From Citrobacter sedlakii NBRC 105722 (GTDB lineage: Bacteria; Pseudomonadota; Gammaproteobacteria; Enterobacterales; Enterobacteriaceae), in the NCBI RefSeq assembly GCF_000759835.1, contig NZ_BBNB01000009.1:124001-188000 (forward strand): 64,000 nucleotides of DNA, given 5' to 3'. Positions 40,280-50,088 of this stretch are shown piece after piece. Numbering within the stretch: the first letter of the stretch is position 1; every line of letters starts with the position of its first letter. The translations under genes and the position numbers were made by a program. The notes under the pieces were generated by a model. The model did no database searches, was not told the origin of the DNA, and saw only the letters and a program-made list of their open reading frames with translations.

Positions 40280-41284
40280 ATGGCTATTTCACTGAAAAAA
40301 CGTAATTTTCTGAAACTTCTGGACTTTACTCCGGCGGAAATTCAGTCGCTGATCGATCTGGCAATCGAACTGAAAGCGGCCAAAAAAGCCGGGCGTGAGG
40401 TGCAAAAACTGAGCGGTAAAAACATCGCGCTGATTTTTGAAAAAACCTCCACCCGCACCCGCTGTGCCTTTGAGGTTGCAGCCTTCGACCAGGGCGCGCA
40501 GGTGACCTATCTCGGTCCGAGCGGATCGCAAATTGGTCATAAAGAGTCGATGAAAGACACCGCCCGGGTACTGGGACGGATGTATGACGGCATTGAATAT
40601 CGCGGCTTCGGTCAGCAAATCGTCGAGGAGTTAGGGCAATACGCCGGTGTACCGGTATGGAACGGCCTGACCGACGCGTTTCATCCCACACAGATCCTCG
40701 CGGATCTGATGACCATGCTGGAGCATGCGCCAGGAAAAACGCTGCCGGAACTGCGCTTTGCCTATCTGGGCGATGCGCGCAACAACATGGGCAATTCGCT
40801 GATGGTCGGCGCGGCGAAAATGGGTATGGACATCCGGCTGGTGGCGCCGAAATCATTCTGGCCCGACGAGGCGCTGGTCGCCGAATGCCGCGCTATCGCC
40901 AGCACCACTGGCGCGCGCATCACCCTGACAGAGGATGTGGAAGCAGGCGTCTATGACGTCGATTTCCTCTATACCGACGTCTGGGTGTCAATGGGCGAAC
41001 CAAAAGAAGCGTGGGCGGAACGCGTCAGTCTGATGACCCCTTACCAGGTGAATCAGCAGGTGATTAACGCGACCGGCAACCCAAACGTCAAGTTCATGCA
41101 CTGCCTGCCCGCCTTTCATAACGAGCACACCAAAGTAGGACGCGAAATCGAAGCGGCTTACGGTCTGAAGGGGCTGGAAGTGACCGACGAGGTGTTTGAG
41201 TCCGACCACGCCATCGTGTTCGACGAAGCGGAAAACCGCATGCACACCATCAAAGCGGTGATGGTAGCGACCCTCGGCGACTAA
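40280..41284 (+). CDS. arcB: Catabolic ornithine carbamoyltransferase (ArcB role), 334 aa
   Basis: Second ornithine carbamoyltransferase in this window, very similar to argI at 35817 and of the same length. In the ADI pathway it works in reverse, phosphorolysing citrulline to ornithine and carbamoyl phosphate. Motifs: [46 protein letters not shown] precedes the ATG. It has no ARG boxes. Its place between arcC and the carrier gene is why I call it catabolic, although some annotations name it argI. The two copies probably arose by duplication within enterobacteria. Confidence 0.9.
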   Translation: MAISLKKRNFLKLLDFTPAEIQSLIDLAIELKAAKKAGREVQKLSGKNIALIFEKTSTRTRCAFEVAAFDQGAQVTYLGPSGSQIGHKESMKDTARVLGRMYDGIEYRGFGQQIVEELGQYAGVPVWNGLTDAFHPTQILADLMTMLEHAPGKTLPELRFAYLGDARNNMGNSLMVGAAKMGMDIRLVAPKSFWPDEALVAECRAIASTTGARITLTEDVEAGVYDVDFLYTDVWVSMGEPKEAWAERVSLMTPYQVNQQVINATGNPNVKFMHCLPAFHNEHTKVGREIEAAYGLKGLEVTDEVFESDHAIVFDEAENRMHTIKAVMVATLGD

Positions 41285-41342
41285 CCCTTGCGGGCAGCGG
41301 TCGCTACGACGGCGGCTGCCCGTGATATCCGGAGAGAAAATC

Positions 41343-42746
41343 ATGGGTAAATTCAAATTTCCCACCGCGTACACCATCCTGTTTATTCTTATCGCGCTGG
41401 TCGCCGTCATGACCTGGATTGTCCCGGCGGGCAAATACCAGATGGCGATGAACGCCACGCTTGGCAAAGAGGTTCCGGTGGCGGGAACCTATGCTCCCAC
41501 CGAGGCGCATCCGCAGGGCATTACCGCTGTGCTGCTGGCGCCCATTGACGGTTTGTACAATCACGAAACCTACACCGCAGGCGCAATTGACGTGGCGCTG
41601 TTTGTTCTGATCATCGGCGGCTTCCTCGGCGTGGTGAACAAAACCGGCGCTATCGACGCGGGCATTGAGCGGGTGACGGTCAGACTTAACGGCAAAGAGG
41701 AATGGATGATCCCCATCCTGATGGCGCTGTTTGCCGCGGGAGGCACGATTTACGGGATGGCGGAAGAGTCGCTCCCTTTCTACACGCTGCTGGTACCGGT
41801 GATGATGGCGGCGCGTTTTGATCCGCTGGTTGCCGCCGCTACCGTGTTGCTCGGCGCAGGCATCGGCACGTTGGGCTCGACCATTAACCCGTTCGCCACG
41901 GTCATTGCCGCCAACGCCGCCGGGATCCCGTTCACCCAGGGAATGCTGCTGCGCGTCATTCTGCTGCTCGTCGGCTATCTCATCTGCGTGGTCTGGGTTA
42001 TGCGTTACGCGCGTAAGGTACGCAGCAACCCTGAACTGTCGATCGTGGCGGATAAAATGGCGGAAAACCGCGCCCACTTCCTCGGCAACCGTTCCGATAC
42101 CCTGCTGGCCTTCACCGCCACCCGCAAATGGATTCTGCTGATCTTCGCCGCCTCTTTCGCCATTATGATCTACGGCGTGGCGGTTCGCGGCTGGTGGATG
42201 GCCGAAATCTCTGGCGTCTTTCTGGCGGCGGCGATCGTGGTGGGCGTAATCGCCCGCATGGGAGAAGAAGCGTTTACCAGCACCTTTATCGACGGCGCGC
42301 GCGATCTGCTCGGCGTGGCGTTGATTATCGGCATCGCGCGCGGCATTGTGGTCGTCATGGATAACGGCATGATTACTCATACCATTTTGCACAGCGCCGA
42401 GAATCTGGTCTCCGGTCTATCCACCACGATTTTCATCAACGTCACCTACTGGCTGGAAGTTCTGCTCTCCTTCCTGGTCCCTTCATCATCCGGACTGGCG
42501 GTACTGACGATGCCGATCATGGCTCCGCTGGCCGATTTTGCCCATGTGCAGCGGGATCTGGTTGTTACGGCGTACCAGTCGGCGTCGGGGATCGTCAACC
42601 TGATCACCCCGACCTCGGCAGTGGTGATGGGCGGCCTGGCGATCGCCCGCGTTCCCTACGTGCGGTATCTGAAATGGGTTGCGCCGCTGTTGCTGATCCT
42701 GACGGTGCTCAACATGGCCGTACTGAGCGTGGGCGCCATGCTGTAG
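41343..42746 (+). CDS. arcD: YfcC/ArcD-type membrane carrier of the ADI cluster, 467 aa
   Basis: Polytopic inner-membrane transporter of the YfcC/DcuC-related family (PF03606-like) with about 12 hydrophobic segments, starting FPTAYTILFILIALVAVMTW. Typical motifs: WIVPAGKYQ near the N-terminus, AGGTIYGMAEESLPFY, and SSSGLAVLTMPIMAPLAD. Start ATG 41343 with GGAGAG upstream; an in-frame ATG at 41322 lacks a ribosome site. By position it should exchange arginine for ornithine, as ArcD does, but it belongs to a different branch from Pseudomonas ArcD. Substrate is inferred from context. Confidence 0.82.
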   Translation: MGKFKFPTAYTILFILIALVAVMTWIVPAGKYQMAMNATLGKEVPVAGTYAPTEAHPQGITAVLLAPIDGLYNHETYTAGAIDVALFVLIIGGFLGVVNKTGAIDAGIERVTVRLNGKEEWMIPILMALFAAGGTIYGMAEESLPFYTLLVPVMMAARFDPLVAAATVLLGAGIGTLGSTINPFATVIAANAAGIPFTQGMLLRVILLLVGYLICVVWVMRYARKVRSNPELSIVADKMAENRAHFLGNRSDTLLAFTATRKWILLIFAASFAIMIYGVAVRGWWMAEISGVFLAAAIVVGVIARMGEEAFTSTFIDGARDLLGVALIIGIARGIVVVMDNGMITHTILHSAENLVSGLSTTIFINVTYWLEVLLSFLVPSSSGLAVLTMPIMAPLADFAHVQRDLVVTAYQSASGIVNLITPTSAVVMGGLAIARVPYVRYLKWVAPLLLILTVLNMAVLSVGAML

Positions 42747-42775
42747 CGTTCGAATAATAAAGATAAGGTGCATTT

Positions 42776-43255
42776 ATGAAGGATTACGATGATTACTCCG
42801 CCAAAGAGCAGCAGCAACTGGCGGTCTGTCAGCGCCTGATTACCGAAAAAAGTTACCTGTCGCAGGAGGAGATACGCCGCGACCTGCAGGACCATGGGTT
42901 TGAAAGCATCAGTCAGTCGACGGTGTCGCGCCTGCTGAAAATGCTTGGCGTCATAAAAATACGAAATACAAAGGGTCAAAAAATTTATTCCGTGAATCCG
43001 CAACTGCGCCCTGCGCCGGATGCCGCCCGTTCGATTGCTGAAATGGTGGTCAGCGTGGAGCACAACAGCGAATTTATCCTTATCCATACCGTTGCCGGAT
43101 ATGGCCGCGCGGTCGCCAGAATCCTCGATTACCACGCCCTGCCGGAGATCCTCGGGGTTATCGCTGGCAGCAGTATTGTCTGGGTGGCCCCCCGGGTCGT
43201 GCAGCGCACCGGCCTTGTCCACAAGCAGATTAATTACTTACTCAAGATGAATTAG
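42776..43255 (+). CDS. ArgR-family regulator of the ADI cluster, 159 aa
   Basis: Paralogue of the arginine repressor: N-terminal winged-helix DNA-binding domain (ISQSTVSRLLKMLGVIKIRN near residues 43-62) and C-terminal hexamerisation/arginine-binding domain (NSEFILIHTVAGYGRAVARILD, AGSSIVWVAPR). The usual ArgR effector region GTIAGDDT is altered to GVIAGSSI (about residues 124-131). AAGGTG lies 6 bases before the ATG. Last gene of the cluster. It probably controls arcA expression in response to arginine; activator or repressor cannot be read from sequence. Confidence 0.88.
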   Translation: MKDYDDYSAKEQQQLAVCQRLITEKSYLSQEEIRRDLQDHGFESISQSTVSRLLKMLGVIKIRNTKGQKIYSVNPQLRPAPDAARSIAEMVVSVEHNSEFILIHTVAGYGRAVARILDYHALPEILGVIAGSSIVWVAPRVVQRTGLVHKQINYLLKMN

Positions 43256-43301
43256 TATTCATTAAAACCGTTTGCTTTGAATAAAATGAGCATTTTTTTG
43301 C

Positions 43302-43329
43302 TTGATCCGTAAACGGAGCTGAGTATAAT
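43302..43329 (+). promoter_or_regulatory. pyrBI promoter
   Basis: TTGATC and a perfect TATAAT separated by 16 bases, 26 bases before the pyrL start. The enterobacterial pyrBI promoter lies here and is sensitive to UTP by reiterative initiation. Confidence 0.7.
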
Positions 43330-43354
43330 CGCGGACAATTTGCCGGGAGGAAGC

Positions 43355-43456
43355 ATGGTTCAGTGTGTACGACATTCTGTCTTACCGCGTCTGAAAACAG
43401 ACGCTGGCCTGCCGTTTTTCTTTCCGTTGCTCACCTATTCACAGCCCCTCAATTGA
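43355..43456 (+). CDS. pyrL: pyrBI operon leader peptide PyrL, 33 aa
   Basis: GGGAGG precedes ATG 43355. The peptide [16 protein letters not shown]... is Phe-rich in the middle (PFFFPLL) over a U-rich message, and its stop codon TGA lies inside the attenuator stem. In E. coli, RNA polymerase pausing in the U-rich leader at low UTP lets the translating ribosome catch up and block the terminator. Layout is the same here. Confidence 0.92.
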   Translation: MVQCVRHSVLPRLKTDAGLPFFFPLLTYSQPLN

Positions 43457-43469
43457 GGGGCTTTTTTTT
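43443..43469 (+). terminator. pyrBI attenuator
   Basis: Perfect 20-base palindrome AGCCCCTCAATTGAGGGGCT followed by eight T residues. It overlaps the last codons of pyrL and precedes pyrB by 23 bases. Confidence 0.95.
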
Positions 43470-43491
43470 GCCCAGGCGTCAGGAGATAAAC

Positions 43492-44427
43492 ATGGCTAAT
43501 CCGCTGTATCAAAAACACATCATTTCCATAAACGACCTCAGCCGCGATGACCTCAATCTGGTGCTGGCGACGGCAGCAAAATTAAAAGCGAATCCACAGC
43601 CGGAGCTGCTAAAGCATAAGGTCATTGCCAGCTGTTTCTTCGAGGCTTCCACGCGTACCCGCCTGTCGTTTGAAACGTCGATGCACCGCCTGGGCGCAAG
43701 TGTGGTGGGCTTTTCCGACAGCGCGAACACGTCGCTGGGTAAAAAAGGCGAGACGCTGGCAGACACCATTTCGGTGATCAGCACCTATGTGGACGCTATC
43801 GTGATGCGCCATCCGCAGGAAGGCGCCGCGCGTCTGGCGACCGAGTTTTCCGGCCAGGTGCCGGTACTGAACGCTGGCGACGGTTCAAACCAACATCCGA
43901 CCCAAACGCTGCTGGATCTGTTTACCATCCAGGAAACCCAGGGTCGTCTGGATAACCTACACGTCGCGATGGTCGGCGACCTGAAATATGGCCGTACCGT
44001 CCACTCGCTGACCCAGGCGCTGGCGAAGTTCGACGGCAACCGTTTCTACTTTATCGCCCCGGACGCGCTGGCGATGCCGCAGTACATTCTCGATATGCTC
44101 GACGAAAAGGGCATCGCCTGGAGCCTGCACGCCTCGATTGAGGAAGTCATGGCGGAGGTGGACATTCTGTACATGACCCGCGTACAGAAAGAGCGTCTCG
44201 ACCCGTCGGAATACGCCAACGTGAAAGCGCAGTTTGTTCTGCGCGCCAGCGATCTGGCGGGCGCGCGTGAAAACATGAAGGTGCTGCATCCGCTGCCGCG
44301 CATTGATGAAATCGCCACCGACGTCGATAAAACCCCGCACGCCTGGTACTTCCAGCAGGCGGGTAACGGTATTTTTGCCCGCCAGGCGTTACTGGCATTG
44401 GTTCTGACCCGCGATCTGGCACTGTAA
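43492..44427 (+). CDS. pyrB: Aspartate carbamoyltransferase catalytic chain PyrB, 311 aa
   Basis: Makes N-carbamoyl-aspartate, the committed step of pyrimidine synthesis; assembles with PyrI into the 2C3:3R2 holoenzyme. Carbamoyl-phosphate loop STRTRLSFE near residues 53-61, the [10 protein letters not shown] block, [10 protein letters not shown], and [12 protein letters not shown] 43492 ([10 protein letters not shown]) with AGGAG upstream matches the known start; a longer frame from 43363 runs through the leader. pyrI follows after 13 bases. Confidence 0.97.
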   Translation: MANPLYQKHIISINDLSRDDLNLVLATAAKLKANPQPELLKHKVIASCFFEASTRTRLSFETSMHRLGASVVGFSDSANTSLGKKGETLADTISVISTYVDAIVMRHPQEGAARLATEFSGQVPVLNAGDGSNQHPTQTLLDLFTIQETQGRLDNLHVAMVGDLKYGRTVHSLTQALAKFDGNRFYFIAPDALAMPQYILDMLDEKGIAWSLHASIEEVMAEVDILYMTRVQKERLDPSEYANVKAQFVLRASDLAGARENMKVLHPLPRIDEIATDVDKTPHAWYFQQAGNGIFARQALLALVLTRDLAL

Positions 44428-44440
44428 GGGAGAATAAACG

Positions 44441-44902
44441 ATGACACACGACAATAAATTACAGGTTGAAGCGATCAAATGCGGCACCGTGATCGATCAT
44501 ATTCCCGCCCAGGTAGGCTTTAAGCTGCTGACCCTGTTCAAGCTGACCGAAACCGACCAGCGCATCACCATCGGCCTCAACCTCCCTTCCGGCGAAATGG
44601 GCCGCAAAGATCTGATCAAAATTGAGAACACCTTCCTGACCGCTGAGCAGGTTAACCAGCTGTCACTGTATGCGCCGCAGGCCACCGTGAACCGGATCGA
44701 CAATTACGAGGTAGTAGGAAAATCGCGTCCAAGCCTGCCGGATCGCATTGAAAGCGTTCTGGTTTGCCCGAACAGCAACTGCATCAGCCATGCGGAGCCG
44801 GTTTCCTCCAGCTTTGCAGTGAAAAAGCGCGCGGATGACATTGCGCTCAAATGCAAATACTGCGAAAAAGAGTTTTCTCATTATGTGGTGCTGGCCAACT
44901 AA
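44441..44902 (+). CDS. pyrI: Aspartate carbamoyltransferase regulatory chain PyrI, 153 aa
   Basis: Binds ATP and CTP/UTP and transmits allosteric control to PyrB. N-terminal nucleotide domain ([27 protein letters not shown]) and C-terminal zinc domain with four Cys: CPNSNC and CKYCEKEF. Length identical to E. coli. AGGGAG precedes the ATG. A modest hairpin with a T-rich tail (44920-44956) lies between it and ridA. Confidence 0.97.
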   Translation: MTHDNKLQVEAIKCGTVIDHIPAQVGFKLLTLFKLTETDQRITIGLNLPSGEMGRKDLIKIENTFLTAEQVNQLSLYAPQATVNRIDNYEVVGKSRPSLPDRIESVLVCPNSNCISHAEPVSSSFAVKKRADDIALKCKYCEKEFSHYVVLAN

Positions 44903-44977
44903 TTGGGGTTGGTTATAAATTCCCGGCTCCTTATAATTGTCGGGAACTTTCTTTTACCGCTGTATTCAGGAGAAATC

Positions 44978-45364
44978 ATGAGCAAAACTATCGCGACGGA
45001 AAATGCACCTGCGGCTATCGGTCCTTATGTTCAGGGCGTAGATCTGGGCAGCATGATCATCACTTCCGGTCAGATCCCGGTTGATCCAAAAACCGGCAGC
45101 GTACCGGAAGACGTGTCCGCTCAGGCGCGTCAGTCGCTGGAAAACGTTAAAGCCATCGTCGAAGCGGCTGGCCTGAAAGTGGGCGACATCGTGAAAACCA
45201 CCGTGTTTGTCAAAGATCTGAACGACTTCGCGACCGTGAACGCCACCTACGAAGCGTTCTTCACCGAGCACAACGCCACCTTCCCGGCGCGCTCCTGCGT
45301 GGAAGTGGCGCGTCTGCCGAAAGACGTAAAAATCGAAATCGAAGCGATTGCCGTTCGTCGCTAA
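44978..45364 (+). CDS. ridA: 2-iminobutanoate/2-iminopropanoate deaminase RidA, 128 aa
   Basis: YjgF/RidA family trimer that hydrolyses reactive enamine/imine intermediates released by PLP enzymes such as threonine dehydratase. Conserved blocks IGPYVQGVDLG, TSGQIPVDP, the active-site Arg in FPARSCVEVARLP, and EIEAIAVR at the end. ATG 44978 (MSKTIATENA) with AGGAGA upstream gives the usual 128 residues. A clear terminator follows at 45386-45412. Confidence 0.97.
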   Translation: MSKTIATENAPAAIGPYVQGVDLGSMIITSGQIPVDPKTGSVPEDVSAQARQSLENVKAIVEAAGLKVGDIVKTTVFVKDLNDFATVNATYEAFFTEHNATFPARSCVEVARLPKDVKIEIEAIAVRR

Positions 45365-45385
45365 CTATTCCGGTTATCTCTTTTT

Positions 45386-45412
45386 AAGGCAGCACACGCT
45401 GCCTTATGTTTT
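45386..45412 (+). terminator. Terminator after ridA
   Basis: AAGGCAGC and GCTGCCTT pair around ACAC, followed by ATGTTTTT. Confidence 0.85.
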
Positions 45413-45532
45413 TAAAAATAAAATAGGTTTTTATTTTGACCTTTTTTATCCTCGCTATTTCATGACATCACCGTCGGTCCATTAATACACTTCCTGCCGC
45501 ACTCGTTGTTTTAATACACTAATGGACTAATA

Positions 45533-46984
45533 ATGAAACTTTCCAAAATCGCGCTGGCGGTAGCAACATTGACCGTTGCTTCTTCAGCGTTAGCACACGG
45601 TTATATTGAATCCCCTGCCAGCCGCGCATATATGTGCAAGCTGGGACAAAACGTCGATTGTGGTTCCGTTCAATACGAACCGCAGAGCGTAGAAAAAACC
45701 TCCGGCTTCCCGACTGGCGCGATGCCGCCAGACGGACAGCTCGCCAGCGCCGGTATTTCTCAGTATTCTCAACTGGATCGCCAGAGCCTGAACGCCTGGA
45801 CCAAAAGCCCAATGACAGCAGGTCCACACCAGTTTGTATGGCACCATACTGCGCCGCATAAAACCACGAACTGGCGTTATTACATCACCAAACAAAACTG
45901 GGATCCAAATAAGCCGCTGACCCGCGATCAATTTGATTTAACGCCGTTCTGTACCATTAATGGAAATGGCCAGGCGCCGGCGGTCACGCAGTCAATGAAC
46001 TGTAATGTTCCTGAACGTACCGGTTATCAGGTTATTTACGGCGTGTGGGAAATTGCAGATACGACAAATAGCTTCTATCAGGCCATTGACGTGGATTTCG
46101 GTAACAGCGGCAACGTGACTCCGGATGAAACTCCGGGCGTGGTTTCCGAATGGAGCAAAACTCTCAGCGGTCAGATTGCCGGTAATAACCTGAACGCAGG
46201 CGATAAAGTCATTGCCCGCTTCTTTGACGCCAATGGTGAAGTAACCTCAATGCGCACTGAAATGACCATTGCCTCCGCTGCTCAGGGCGATGCGAACCAG
46301 TGGGCCTTCGATATGGCGCAATTGATCAACAGCACCCACAGCGATGTGCGCGTAGGCGTGAAAGACGAAGGGGGTGAGATCGGCCCGGTACATGGCGCGA
46401 ATAGCGTGTTCGTAAGAGAAGGCAGCGCGCTGCAGTCTGTCGCTATCTCTTATGAAGAGCAAAAAGCGCAAGTGAACGAAACCATCGCCGTTACCGATCT
46501 GCAGTACAGCAAGATTGCGCACGGCAATGCCACCGTGACTTTCCACGTGAATACGCACGGCGATGTGAATTTTGAAGCCCACGTGATGAATCATCACGGC
46601 GCGGAAAAAGGCTATCTGAAGCAGGACATGAACAACGCCAACCAGGACGTCACCATGACCCTGACTGACGTGACTGCTGGTCACCATATGCTGAAATACT
46701 ATGCGACCAACAAAGACGGCACGCTGTTTGCTCAGGACGTGTTGAACCTGATGCTGGAAAGCGACGCGGCGACCGACAACGCCGGTCACCACGACTTTAC
46801 CTTCCCGGACAGTATCGCGTCTTACAAAGCCGGTACCGTGGTGCTGCAACCGAAAGACGGTAAGACCTACGAATGTAAGCCTTTCCCGTACAGCGGCTAC
46901 TGCGTCCAGTACGCTCCAGGCGCTAACCAGTTTGAGCCAGGCGTTGGCGCACACTGGAAAGAAGCGTGGGTGCTGAAGCACTAA
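45533..46984 (+). CDS. gbpA: Secreted GbpA-like lytic polysaccharide monooxygenase / chitin-binding protein, 483 aa
   Basis: Copper-dependent AA10 LPMO that oxidatively cleaves chitin, or acts as an adhesin for GlcNAc-containing surfaces, as Vibrio GbpA does. Signal peptide MKLSKIALAVATLTVASSALA is cut just before His-22 (HGYIESPASR), whose free N-terminus and side chain form the copper histidine brace; the second His is in QFVWHHTAPH. The AA10 domain spans about residues 22-205. Two middle domains follow (about 210-310 and 325-415), then a C-terminal chitin-binding module with the Cys pair CKPFPYSGYC and Trp residues (HWKEAW). Domain order and length match GbpA. Monocistronic with its own terminator. 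It lies between ridA and mgtA, where E. coli has other genes. Confidence 0.9.
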   Translation: MKLSKIALAVATLTVASSALAHGYIESPASRAYMCKLGQNVDCGSVQYEPQSVEKTSGFPTGAMPPDGQLASAGISQYSQLDRQSLNAWTKSPMTAGPHQFVWHHTAPHKTTNWRYYITKQNWDPNKPLTRDQFDLTPFCTINGNGQAPAVTQSMNCNVPERTGYQVIYGVWEIADTTNSFYQAIDVDFGNSGNVTPDETPGVVSEWSKTLSGQIAGNNLNAGDKVIARFFDANGEVTSMRTEMTIASAAQGDANQWAFDMAQLINSTHSDVRVGVKDEGGEIGPVHGANSVFVREGSALQSVAISYEEQKAQVNETIAVTDLQYSKIAHGNATVTFHVNTHGDVNFEAHVMNHHGAEKGYLKQDMNNANQDVTMTLTDVTAGHHMLKYYATNKDGTLFAQDVLNLMLESDAATDNAGHHDFTFPDSIASYKAGTVVLQPKDGKTYECKPFPYSGYCVQYAPGANQFEPGVGAHWKEAWVLKH

Positions 46985-46991
46985 GCCGACT

Positions 46992-47022
46992 GCCGGACGG
47001 GGTCATGCTCGTCCGGCTTTTT
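46992..47022 (+). terminator. Terminator after gbpA
   Basis: GCCGGAC and GTCCGGC pair around a 12-base loop, followed by five T residues. Confidence 0.88.
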
Positions 47023-47084
47023 ACCGCAGACACCGGAGGGCGGTTTCGCTTTGCCCGACCGGCTCATAAGCGACCCACTGCGCA

Positions 47085-49793
47085 TTACTGCCAACCGTAG
47101 CGGCGACTATAGAAGCCTTTCACCAACTGCGTTAACGTCATATAGCCTACCAGAATACCGACCAGCCACGGGAAGTAGCTCAGCGGCAGCGCCTGCAATT
47201 GCAGATACCCGGCCAGCGGCGAGAACGGCAGCGCAATGCCCACCATCATCACCACCAGCGTCATCAACAGCAGCGGCCACGCGGCGCGACTCTGAATGAA
47301 CGGCACGCGGCGGGTACGAATCATATGCACAATCAGCGTTTGCGACAGTAGCCCCACCACAAACCAGCCGGACTGGAACAAGGTTTGCGCCTCCGGCACG
47401 TTCGCGTGGAAGACCCACCACATCACGCAGAACGTGATAATGTCGAAGATCGAGCTAATCGGACCAAAGAAGATCATAAAACGCCCCAGATCTGTCGGAT
47501 TCCAGCGCTGCGGCTTCTGGATCTGCTCATCGTCCACGTTATCAAACGGGATCGCCACCTGCGATACATCGTACAGCAGATTCTGAATCAGTAAGTGTAG
47601 CGGCAGCATGGGCAGGAACGGTAAAAAGGCGCTCGCCACCAGCACGCTGAAGACGTTACCGAAGTTGGAGCTGGCGGTCATCTTAATGTACTTCAGCATA
47701 TTCGAGAAAGTGCGACGACCTTCGATCACCCCTTCTTCCAGCACCATCAGGCTCTTTTCCAGCAGGATAATGTCGGCGGCTTCCCGGGCAATGTCCACGG
47801 CGCCATCGACGGAAATACCGATATCCGCCGCACGCAACGCCGGAGCGTCATTAATACCGTCGCCCATAAAGCCCACGACATGCCCTTCGCGCTTAAGCAG
47901 TGTGACAATGCGTTCTTTATGCATCGGCGTCAGACGGGCAAACAGCGTGGTACGCTGCGCCAGCGTCGCCAGCTCGTCGTCGCTCAGGCTTTCGATATCG
48001 CTGCCAACAACCACTTCACCCGCGTACAGTCCGACGTCATGGCACACTTTTGCCGCGACCAACTCGCTGTCGCCGGTCAGAATTTTCACCGTGATACCGC
48101 TGGCCTTCAGCGCCTTTAACGCAGGCGCCGTCGTCTCTTTCGGCGGATCGAGGAAGGCGATGTACCCTTCAAGGATCAGATCGGATTCGTCGATACGCTG
48201 GTAATCGCCTTCTCGCGCAGGCAGATAGCGGGTAGCCACCGCCACCACGCGCAGCCCCTGACGATTCAGGGTATCGGTGACGCGCTTCACGCGGCGCAGC
48301 ATGTTGTCATCCAGCGGCACGATTTCTCCGTTATGGCGCACATGCGTGCTGACGTTGAGGATTTCCTGCAGCGCGCCTTTGCACACCAGCTGATGCACCT
48401 CCGCATGTTCAGCGACCACCACCGACATGCGGCGACGTTCGAAATCAAACGGGATCTCATCAATTTTCTGCCAGCGGGTCGCAAGTTCGCGCGCGGAGGC
48501 TTCATCCACGCCCTCCAGCACGGCGGTATCAAGCAGATTTTTCAACCCCGTCTGATAATGGCTGTTCAGCCATGCCGCGTGCAGAACGCGATCGCTGGGT
48601 TTGCCGGAAATGTCAGTGTGGTTTTCCAGAACAATTTTGTCCTGGGTCAGCGTACCGGTTTTGTCGGTGCAAAGAATATCCATCGCGCCAAAGTTCTGAA
48701 TGGCGTCGAGATGCTTCACAATCACCTTTTGCTTCGACAGTTTCACCGCGCCGCGCGCCAGTGTGGAAGTGACGATCATCGGCAGCATTTCCGGCGTCAG
48801 TCCGACGGCCACCGAGAGCGCGAACAGCGCCGCTTCCCACCAGTCGCCTTTGGTATAGCCGTTGATCACCAGCACGATGGGCGCCATCACCAGCATAAAG
48901 CGAATCAACAACATACTGACGCGGCTGATGCCTTTCTGAAAGGCGTTCTGTTCGCTTTCCTGTTCGCTGACGCGGCCTGCCAGTTGCCCAAACCAGGTGT
49001 TGGCTCCCGTGGCAATCACAAGGGCCTGCGCCGTACCGCTCACGACGTTGGTCCCCATAAAGCACAGGGTATCGCACTCAAGCGGGTTGTTATGCGCCGG
49101 CTCGCGGGTGTTAGCCACTTTTTCCACCGGCAGCGACTCGCCGGTTAACGACGCCTGGGCGACAAACAGATCGCGCGCCTGAAGCACCCGCAGATCAGCC
49201 GGGATCATGTCTCCCGCCGCCAGTTTTACGATATCGCCAGGTACCAGTTGATCAATCGGGACGTCGATCCAGCCGTTCTCGCCTTTTTCATTGATCACCC
49301 GCAACACCGTCGCGGTATTGCTGACCATCGCTTTTAGCGCATCCGCCGCTTTGGTCGAGCGTGCTTCCTGAACGAAATTCAGCAGCGTGGAGATCGCCAC
49401 CATCAGCGCGATCACTCCCGCCGCAAACAGATCCTCCGTGGCGTAAGAGATGGCCCCCAGAATGGTTAACAGAATATTAAATGGATTGCGGTAGCAGACC
49501 CACAGATGTACCCACCACGGCGATGGCTGCTGGGCGGGTAACTGATTGTCGCCGTGCTTTTCACGCGCCGCATCCACTTCCGTCGGCGTCAACCCTTCCG
49601 GGTGGGCGCCGAAAGTTTTCCACAACGTCGCGTCATCCATGACGGCCACTTTCAGGCAGTGTTCGCTGAGTGATGACGGGATCGGCGTACTGGCAAGCGT
49701 CTGCGCGTTCGGTAACGGATCGCGATGCACCAGGCGATCGGGCAAATGGCGGCTGAGCCGGGCAAAAAGCTGGCGAGTGATATTTTTAAACAT
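47085..49793 (-). CDS. mgtA: Magnesium-importing P-type ATPase MgtA, 902 aa
   Basis: P3B-type ATPase that brings Mg2+ into the cell down its gradient at low external Mg2+. Phosphorylation motif CTDKTGTLTQD near residue 377, TGES actuator loop (LTGESLPVEK), hinge GDGINDAPALRAADIG, KGA nucleotide-domain motif, and ten predicted membrane segments (N-terminal four, then QNLLYDVSQ onward). The N-terminal ~35 residues form an amphipathic cytosolic tail. About four residues longer than E. coli MgtA. It follows the mgtL leader and a long 5' UTR. Convergent with gbpA. Confidence 0.97.
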   Translation of the reverse strand: MFKNITRQLFARLSRHLPDRLVHRDPLPNAQTLASTPIPSSLSEHCLKVAVMDDATLWKTFGAHPEGLTPTEVDAAREKHGDNQLPAQQPSPWWVHLWVCYRNPFNILLTILGAISYATEDLFAAGVIALMVAISTLLNFVQEARSTKAADALKAMVSNTATVLRVINEKGENGWIDVPIDQLVPGDIVKLAAGDMIPADLRVLQARDLFVAQASLTGESLPVEKVANTREPAHNNPLECDTLCFMGTNVVSGTAQALVIATGANTWFGQLAGRVSEQESEQNAFQKGISRVSMLLIRFMLVMAPIVLVINGYTKGDWWEAALFALSVAVGLTPEMLPMIVTSTLARGAVKLSKQKVIVKHLDAIQNFGAMDILCTDKTGTLTQDKIVLENHTDISGKPSDRVLHAAWLNSHYQTGLKNLLDTAVLEGVDEASARELATRWQKIDEIPFDFERRRMSVVVAEHAEVHQLVCKGALQEILNVSTHVRHNGEIVPLDDNMLRRVKRVTDTLNRQGLRVVAVATRYLPAREGDYQRIDESDLILEGYIAFLDPPKETTAPALKALKASGITVKILTGDSELVAAKVCHDVGLYAGEVVVGSDIESLSDDELATLAQRTTLFARLTPMHKERIVTLLKREGHVVGFMGDGINDAPALRAADIGISVDGAVDIAREAADIILLEKSLMVLEEGVIEGRRTFSNMLKYIKMTASSNFGNVFSVLVASAFLPFLPMLPLHLLIQNLLYDVSQVAIPFDNVDDEQIQKPQRWNPTDLGRFMIFFGPISSIFDIITFCVMWWVFHANVPEAQTLFQSGWFVVGLLSQTLIVHMIRTRRVPFIQSRAAWPLLLMTLVVMMVGIALPFSPLAGYLQLQALPLSYFPWLVGILVGYMTLTQLVKGFYSRRYGWQ

Positions 49794-50040
49794 AGGCAGT
49801 CCCTCCGCGCCAAAAACAGAAAGGCGCAGAAAAAGCGTTCAGGCGTGGCAAAGCCTTACCTGACAGGCAATTTATTTTCTTAACAGGGACGTTAACGCGT
49901 CACTGTCTTACGTCGCCGGTAAGACAGCGAAAGGCAGGCTTACCGGAAAAAAGTGTTTCTCCATCGCGGGAGAGGGGTGGGATCGGGATCCATAAAGCCT
50001 CCGGTAAGTGAATAATTTAAGACGCAGATTATAAGCCGCA
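49794..50040 (-). promoter_or_regulatory. mgtA leader RNA (Mg2+-sensing, mgtL-containing)
   Basis: About 200 bases between the mgtL start and mgtA, rich in potential stems: for example CTTACCGG...CCGGTAAG arms (49946/49930 region and 50012), GTAAGACAG/CTGTCTTAC at 49902-49925, and GGCGCAG/CTCCGCGCC near 49805-49828. Salmonella and E. coli mgtA leaders switch structure with Mg2+ and with translation of mgtL. Boundaries are approximate. Confidence 0.7.
49940..49993 (-). CDS. mgtL: mgtA leader peptide MgtL, 17 aa
   Basis: MDPDPTPLPRWRNTFFR. The alternating Asp/Pro start corresponds to the MEPDPTPLP start of E. coli MgtL, which destabilises the ribosome at low Mg2+ and stalls when proline is short, raising mgtA expression. 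GGAGG lies 8-9 bases before the ATG. The middle differs (RWRNTF), but the Pro spacing is kept. Confidence 0.88.
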   Translation of the reverse strand: MDPDPTPLPRWRNTFFR

Positions 50041-50088
50041 GATCATACTCTTTGTGGCTATTATGGCGATATAATAACACCCTGTGAT

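Noticed and set aside
41304-42392. 362-codon minus-strand frame opposite the carrier gene
   Set aside because: His/Arg-rich shadow of a membrane protein read antisense.
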